Source: Ruminococcus sp. UBA3855 (GTDB lineage Bacteria > Bacillota > Clostridia > Oscillospirales > Ruminococcaceae). Taken from it: 8,447 nucleotides of DNA. The notes under the pieces were generated by a model. It was not told the origin of the DNA. It searched no databases and saw only the letters and a program-made list of their open reading frames with translations. Within the stretch, counting starts at the first letter, position 1. Every line of letters begins with the position of its first letter. Where the stretch lies: positions 1 through 8,447 of the forward strand of contig DGHF01000143.1 in the NCBI GenBank assembly GCA_002392545.1, written 5' to 3'. This document shows positions 4,948 through 8,447 of the stretch, one piece after another. The translations under genes were made by a program, and so were the position numbers.

Positions 4948-6918
4948 ATGACAAACGAAAAACGTAAAGAATTGATGGGTTTTACCGGACTGCTTACCGC
5001 TTTGACATTGTTATTGTTTCCTATCAGCAGAATCAGCATTTCCAAAGTGGCTGAGGCTACAGAAATGGAAACTTCTGCTGTTACAGAGAGCGTGGTTTCT
5101 GCTGATTATGCCGGTGATGACGGTCTTTTTGACGGCAGTCGTATGCATACGGTGAATTTGCATATCACTGATAAGAATTGGAAATATATGACTGTCCATG
5201 CTACTGATGAAGTGTATGTTCCGTGTGACGTCGAAATTGACGGCGAACTTGTTCAAAATGTGGCTATCCGCCCGAAGGGAAATTCCTCTCTCTCCAGCAT
5301 CAGCCAGCAGGGAAGCACTCATTTCAGCTTTAAGATTGAATTCGACCATAATCAGCCCGAAATTACTTATCATGGTCTTGACAAACTTTCTTTGAATAAC
5401 CTCGGTCAAGACCCTAGCTGTATGAAAGATTTCATGGCTTATCACCTCATGAATGATATGGGAGTGTCAGCTCCTCTTTCCAGCTATACTGTGTTGCAGA
5501 TTAACGGCGTGGATTTCGGGCTTTATCTCGCTGTCGAAGCTGTGGAAGATTCTTTCTGTTACCGGAATTACGGCGAAAATTATGGTCAGCTTTATAAGCC
5601 GGACAGCTTTTCCATGGATACCCTCGACACCAGCAGTATGTTGGAATATCGTGAGGGGTCTTCCCTGTGGGTCAATGAACAGATTATGGACGGAACATAT
5701 TATGCCGATACTGTCAAGGGCGACCGTGCAGATATTCTGGGGGCTATGCTCAATTCCGTTTTTACTCCTGAACAGACTGCGGTTGCTTCTCTGCAATATG
5801 TCGGCGGTATGACTGACGATTATCAGGATTTGTGGGAAACTTCTGTTTTCAAGCCTAAAAAAGCCGATAAAGTCCGGCTGGTTGAATCAATTGATACATT
5901 GAATCATTCTGAAAATCCTCAGTCCGTTCTTGATGTCGATTCTCTGCTCCGCTATTTTGCTGTCCATAGCTTCGTAAACAATTACGACAGCTATACAAGC
6001 TTATTCGTGCATAATTTCTACCTGCATGAACAAGACGGCATTCTTTCTATGATTCCTTGGGATTATAATTTAGCGTTCGGGTCGTTCAGCTATGAATCCG
6101 CTGTTTCCAGCGTTCTCGGTCAAAACAGCGATTTCAATGCTGTTCCTGAAATCGGAAACGCTATGGATACTAACTGGAATATGATAAATTATCCCATTGA
6201 TACCCCCGTATACAGCATTGACATGAAAGACAGACCTATTCTGAATGCGCTTCTCTCTGATGAAGATACCGTTTCCCAATATCATGAGATTTATAATCAG
6301 CTCTTGGAAACTTGTTTCGAAAATGGGAAATATCAGGAGATTTTTCAGCACACTTGTGATATGATTCGCCCTTATGTCGAAAACGGTCTGACTTTCTACG
6401 AAACGGAACAATTCGAAAAGGGTGCAGAGGCTATGGAGCTTTATCTCAATTACCGTGCTGAAAGTGTCCGTGGTCAGCTTGATAATGTAATTCCTTCCAC
6501 GCTCGAAGGTCAGCATGAAAACTCTGAAACCCTTGTCAATCCTGAGGGGCTGAATCTGGCAAATCTGGCTGATTTCGGCTCGTTAGTTCCTCTCCTTAAT
6601 GAAAGTACGATTGACGGAATTTTACACGCTGTCTTACGGAATCAGTTTGACTATGACACAAAGGGCGCAGTCAATGCCGTACATTATTATAGCTCCCATC
6701 CGCTCGCTTTGGTGAAATGTATCCCCGATTTGCTGAAAATTCAGCCTTTGAGAAAACTCATTTTACAGAAAATTGCTCCGTTCTTGTGGGGAATTTCCCT
6801 CCTGATTTTCGCAGTCATTGCGGTGAAAAAAGTGAAACATAATGCTCCCCGCAAATCTGAAAATATTCAACTTTGTGAAATTTCCGCTATGAATGACCCC
6901 TTTTTTGCTAACCATTGA
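4948..6918 (+). CDS. CotH kinase family protein, membrane-anchored
   Basis: A 656-residue protein of the CotH family, atypical protein kinases first known from Bacillus spore coats and frequent in ruminococcal cellulosome systems. A hydrophobic N-terminal segment (about 10-28) acts as signal peptide or anchor. The CotH fold covers about 58-510, with the conserved RPKGNSS (108-114), DKLSLNN (145-151), a NNYDSY motif containing D347, HNFYLH (355-360), and IPWDYNLAFG (369-378) whose D372 fits the metal-binding Asp of the DFG-like position. The two Asp are 25 residues apart, near the spacing in known members. Residues about 607-626 form a second membrane segment followed by a basic, then polar tail to 656. 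The bulk is therefore predicted outside the cell, tethered at one or both ends. There is no dockerin. It is transcribed alone between two terminators. Kinase activity and substrate are unproven. Confidence 0.9.
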   Translation: MTNEKRKELMGFTGLLTALTLLLFPISRISISKVAEATEMETSAVTESVVSADYAGDDGLFDGSRMHTVNLHITDKNWKYMTVHATDEVYVPCDVEIDGELVQNVAIRPKGNSSLSSISQQGSTHFSFKIEFDHNQPEITYHGLDKLSLNNLGQDPSCMKDFMAYHLMNDMGVSAPLSSYTVLQINGVDFGLYLAVEAVEDSFCYRNYGENYGQLYKPDSFSMDTLDTSSMLEYREGSSLWVNEQIMDGTYYADTVKGDRADILGAMLNSVFTPEQTAVASLQYVGGMTDDYQDLWETSVFKPKKADKVRLVESIDTLNHSENPQSVLDVDSLLRYFAVHSFVNNYDSYTSLFVHNFYLHEQDGILSMIPWDYNLAFGSFSYESAVSSVLGQNSDFNAVPEIGNAMDTNWNMINYPIDTPVYSIDMKDRPILNALLSDEDTVSQYHEIYNQLLETCFENGKYQEIFQHTCDMIRPYVENGLTFYETEQFEKGAEAMELYLNYRAESVRGQLDNVIPSTLEGQHENSETLVNPEGLNLANLADFGSLVPLLNESTIDGILHAVLRNQFDYDTKGAVNAVHYYSSHPLALVKCIPDLLKIQPLRKLILQKIAPFLWGISLLIFAVIAVKKVKHNAPRKSENIQLCEISAMNDPFFANH

Positions 6919-6934
6919 ATCACGAAAACAAAAG

Positions 6935-6981
6935 ATTCCCAAAAAACCCCTGCTCTCAATGAACAGGGGCTTTTTGGGAAT
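6935..6981. terminator. Bidirectional terminator between convergent genes
   Basis: A long stem pairs ATTCCCAAAAA (6935-6945) with TTTTTGGGAAT (6971-6981) and CCCCTG (6947-6952) with CAGGGG (6964-6969), broken only by one A/C mismatch (6946/6970). The loop is 11 bases. The GC core is flanked by an A-run on the left and a T-run on the right, so each strand reads hairpin then U-run. It serves the CotH-family gene (+, ending 6918) and the GGDEF-like gene (-, ending 6990). Confidence 0.95.
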
Positions 6982-6989
6982 TTATAAGA

Positions 6990-8207
6990 TTAGATGGTGT
7001 AAACACTGTTGATTTTCATGACTCTGTGTTCGTTTCTCATTCTCATTTTCTTCATTACCTTGTCAATTTTCACAAACAATGCATTTGTGTTGAGACGTTC
7101 GCTACAGCTGTAATAATAAACACAGCCCGAAACGTTCAAACTTATTTTCAGTTTGGTGATTTCGATAGGTGTGGAAAGTGTCTGAATAACCTGTGTAAAC
7201 ATGGCATCTGCCTGCTCTTTGGTGACAGAACCCTTGACCACGAAACAGAATTCGTTGCTGCTGGTGTGATAAATTTCAAACTGTTCAGAATAAGTATCTT
7301 TGATGAGGTCTGACATACCAATCAGAAAATCATCTCCGAAATCACGCCCGTAGCTGGTTGTCATTTCGTGGAAATCATCATATGTAAAGAATGCAAGGAT
7401 AATATTTTCCGTTTTCAGTCTCTCGTCAAGGTCTTTTTCCAGTGCATAACGGTTTTTCAGGTCGGTGAGAACGTTGGTATAAGCCATTTCCATCGCCTTT
7501 TCACGGAAATGAGAGGCTTTGTGTGCGTTGGCTCTTGCACTTTGCTTGTTGACTTCAATTTCGAAATTTGCCTTCTTGGCTTTCCGCTTCATGTAGTTGA
7601 TGGAGTTCAGACCAACTGCCATTGTAAATGCCATGAACAACAACAGAAACATGAATTCATGGGCGATTTTGTGGAAGAAAGTATTCGTGGAAGAACTTTG
7701 TTTTTCTACGACATTTCTCATATCATTGGAAGCCATCACTCTTACGGGTTCAATGTTGCTTCTGTAGTAGTTCTCAATCTCGAAAGCACTGTAATTCTGA
7801 ATCTTGCTGAGCGCAGAGCGGTAAGATGCCACACTCACCATTGCAGAATCAAAATCAGACTTGATGGTATTGTCAATGCGGGAAATGTCAATTCCTCTGA
7901 AAGTTTCCGCTTCTTCCTGAAGCAGTTTGAATTCTGACTCAATATTTGCTACTCCGGCTGTGACGGCGGTCGGGTCATTCTTGTTGATAACAATATTCAG
8001 AACCTCTTCATTTGTTGTCTGCAAATACTGTTCAATCTTTGAAATATGACTCAATGCTTCTTCTGCGTAGAACAGGTTATTTCCCGTACTGCGGAATGTC
8101 ACGATAACCGCCCCAATGTTGATAATTGAAAGAACTGCAAATACAATCGAAATAAAACGATAAACTTTCAGTCCGTCTTCTTTTTGTAAACCTGCTGTTT
8201 TTTTCAT
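6990..8207 (-). CDS. Two-TM membrane sensor with degenerate GGDEF domain
   Basis: A 405-residue inner-membrane protein. TM1 (about 17-37) and TM2 (about 183-203) bracket a 145-residue extracytoplasmic helical region (38-182) resembling four-helix-bundle sensor modules. A charged linker, probably coiled coil (about 205-240), leads to a GGDEF fold at 241-398, recognised by AYTNVLTDLKNRYALEKDL (242-260), FTYDDF (274-279), and YGRDFGDDFL (286-295). The catalytic signature is SSNEF (316-320) instead of GGDEF, and no RxxD inhibitory site precedes it. Loss of both Gly and the metal-binding Asp predicts no diguanylate cyclase activity; it may bind nucleotide, dimerise or signal by contact, which is inference. 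The Shine-Dalgarno AGGGGGAG (8213-8220, minus) supports the ATG at 8205-8207. It lies 36 bases after the stop of the Trp-rich gene, with no terminator between, so the two are probably cotranscribed. Confidence 0.88.
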   Translation of the reverse strand: MKKTAGLQKEDGLKVYRFISIVFAVLSIINIGAVIVTFRSTGNNLFYAEEALSHISKIEQYLQTTNEEVLNIVINKNDPTAVTAGVANIESEFKLLQEEAETFRGIDISRIDNTIKSDFDSAMVSVASYRSALSKIQNYSAFEIENYYRSNIEPVRVMASNDMRNVVEKQSSSTNTFFHKIAHEFMFLLLFMAFTMAVGLNSINYMKRKAKKANFEIEVNKQSARANAHKASHFREKAMEMAYTNVLTDLKNRYALEKDLDERLKTENIILAFFTYDDFHEMTTSYGRDFGDDFLIGMSDLIKDTYSEQFEIYHTSSNEFCFVVKGSVTKEQADAMFTQVIQTLSTPIEITKLKISLNVSGCVYYYSCSERLNTNALFVKIDKVMKKMRMRNEHRVMKINSVYTI

Positions 8208-8243
8208 GATAACTCCCCCTTATAATATCTCAACATCATTCAA

Positions 8244-8447
8244 TCAATAGTACCATACAACTACGTAAACGTTTCCCCAGTCCCAGCTGTTCCAACCATG
8301 ATTCCAGTTGTTCCAATTGTTCCATCTGTTCCAGTCGTATCTGCCACAATTCCACGGATTCCAATTCCAATAGTTCCAGCCCCAATCATACCAGCCCCAA
8401 CCGTCACAAGGTGAAGGATTTTCTTCTGTCGGTTCTTCGGTGGGTTC
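8244..8447 (-). CDS. 3' end of a gene for a protein with a Trp/Asn-rich C-terminus (partial)
   Basis: The minus strand is open from the window edge to a TGA (8244-8246), giving the last 67 residues of a protein that begins outside the window; there is no Met in this part. Window residues 1-13 are an acidic Pro/Thr/Glu linker with a PTEE repeat, as in exported ruminococcal proteins. Residues 14-59 contain 14 Trp and 12 Asn with Gly, Tyr, Asp and two Cys (14 and 34). The register shifts from alternating W-x (GWGWYDWGWNYWNWN) to triplet W-N-x (WNRWNNWNNWNH), then WNSWDW. The protein ends with a hydrophobic VYVVVWYY. No family is recognised. The regular in-frame third-base variation (TGG AAC versus TGG AAT) indicates a translated sequence. 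A sugar- or wall-binding surface, or a modified peptide, are possible roles but unproven. Confidence 0.75.
   Translation of the reverse strand, partial: EPTEEPTEENPSPCDGWGWYDWGWNYWNWNPWNCGRYDWNRWNNWNNWNHGWNSWDWGNVYVVVWYY
8290..8378 (-). repeat. In-frame TGGAA (TTCCA on + strand) short repeats inside the Trp-rich gene
   Basis: TTCCA occurs nine times on the plus strand, starting at 8290, 8302, 8311, 8320, 8329, 8350, 8359, 8365 and 8374. All spacings are multiples of three (mostly nine). On the coding strand each is TGG-AA(C/T), encoding Trp-Asn. The spacer codons differ, so the repeat is maintained at protein level rather than as a simple satellite, although slippage could change copy number. 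Confidence 0.85.

Noticed and set aside
7026..7937. Plus-strand open frames opposite the GGDEF-like gene
   Set aside because: They are shadows of the minus-strand gene, Cys/Phe/His-rich without domains, and lack credible ribosome binding sites.
8290..8378. Short regular TTCCA repeats considered as a CRISPR or satellite array
   Set aside because: The units are five bases with spacings of 6-21, all multiples of three, and they encode Trp-Asn in one open frame; this is protein-level repetition.

Overview
The window looks like chromosomal DNA of a cellulose-degrading Ruminococcus (Clostridia, Oscillospiraceae), closest in style to R. flavefaciens or R. champanellensis. The main evidence is a secreted GH9 cellulase ending in a type I dockerin with ruminococcal Cys-Asn-Gly calcium loops. 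A BspA-type leucine-rich-repeat protein, a CotH-family protein, strong AGGAGG-like ribosome binding sites and AT-rich sigma70-type promoters agree with this. The assignment is inferred from protein families; no rRNA or tRNA gene is present.

Layout. Positions 1-218 look like the right end of an IS200/IS605-type element: a structured tail resembling the scaffold of a TnpB guide RNA, closed by a strong GC hairpin and a TCAT. The element stops about 10 bases before the ribosome binding site of the next gene. Positions 242-2920 (+) encode GH9-CBM3c-dockerin, a cellulosomal endoglucanase. Positions 3063-4103 (+) encode a cytoplasmic-looking protein of eight 23-residue LRR_5 repeats plus a helical C-terminal half, behind its own promoter. 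Positions 4202-4798 (+) encode a cytidylate-kinase-like protein with a near-perfect sigma70 promoter and a strong terminator. Positions 4948-6918 (+) encode a CotH-kinase-family protein anchored by membrane segments at both ends. A perfect-looking bidirectional terminator at 6935-6981 separates it from a convergent minus-strand unit. In that unit, 6990-8207 (-) encodes a two-TM sensor protein with a degenerate GGDEF domain. Only 36 bases upstream of it is the 3' end of a second gene, 8244-8447 (-), cut by the window edge. Its C-terminus is extraordinarily rich in tryptophan and asparagine: 14 Trp in 41 residues.

How the genes may work together. The GH9 enzyme is exported and would be docked on a scaffoldin. 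CotH domains are common in ruminococcal cellulosome systems, but this one is membrane-tethered and lacks a dockerin. The LRR and cytidylate-kinase-like genes have separate promoters and look like independent housekeeping or accessory units. The minus-strand pair is probably one transcript, linking a Trp-rich, probably surface-exposed protein with a membrane sensor whose output domain has lost the GGDEF catalytic signature.

The two most unusual signals are the Trp/Asn-rich tail at the right edge and the transposon/guide-RNA-like end that abuts the cellulase leader at the left edge.
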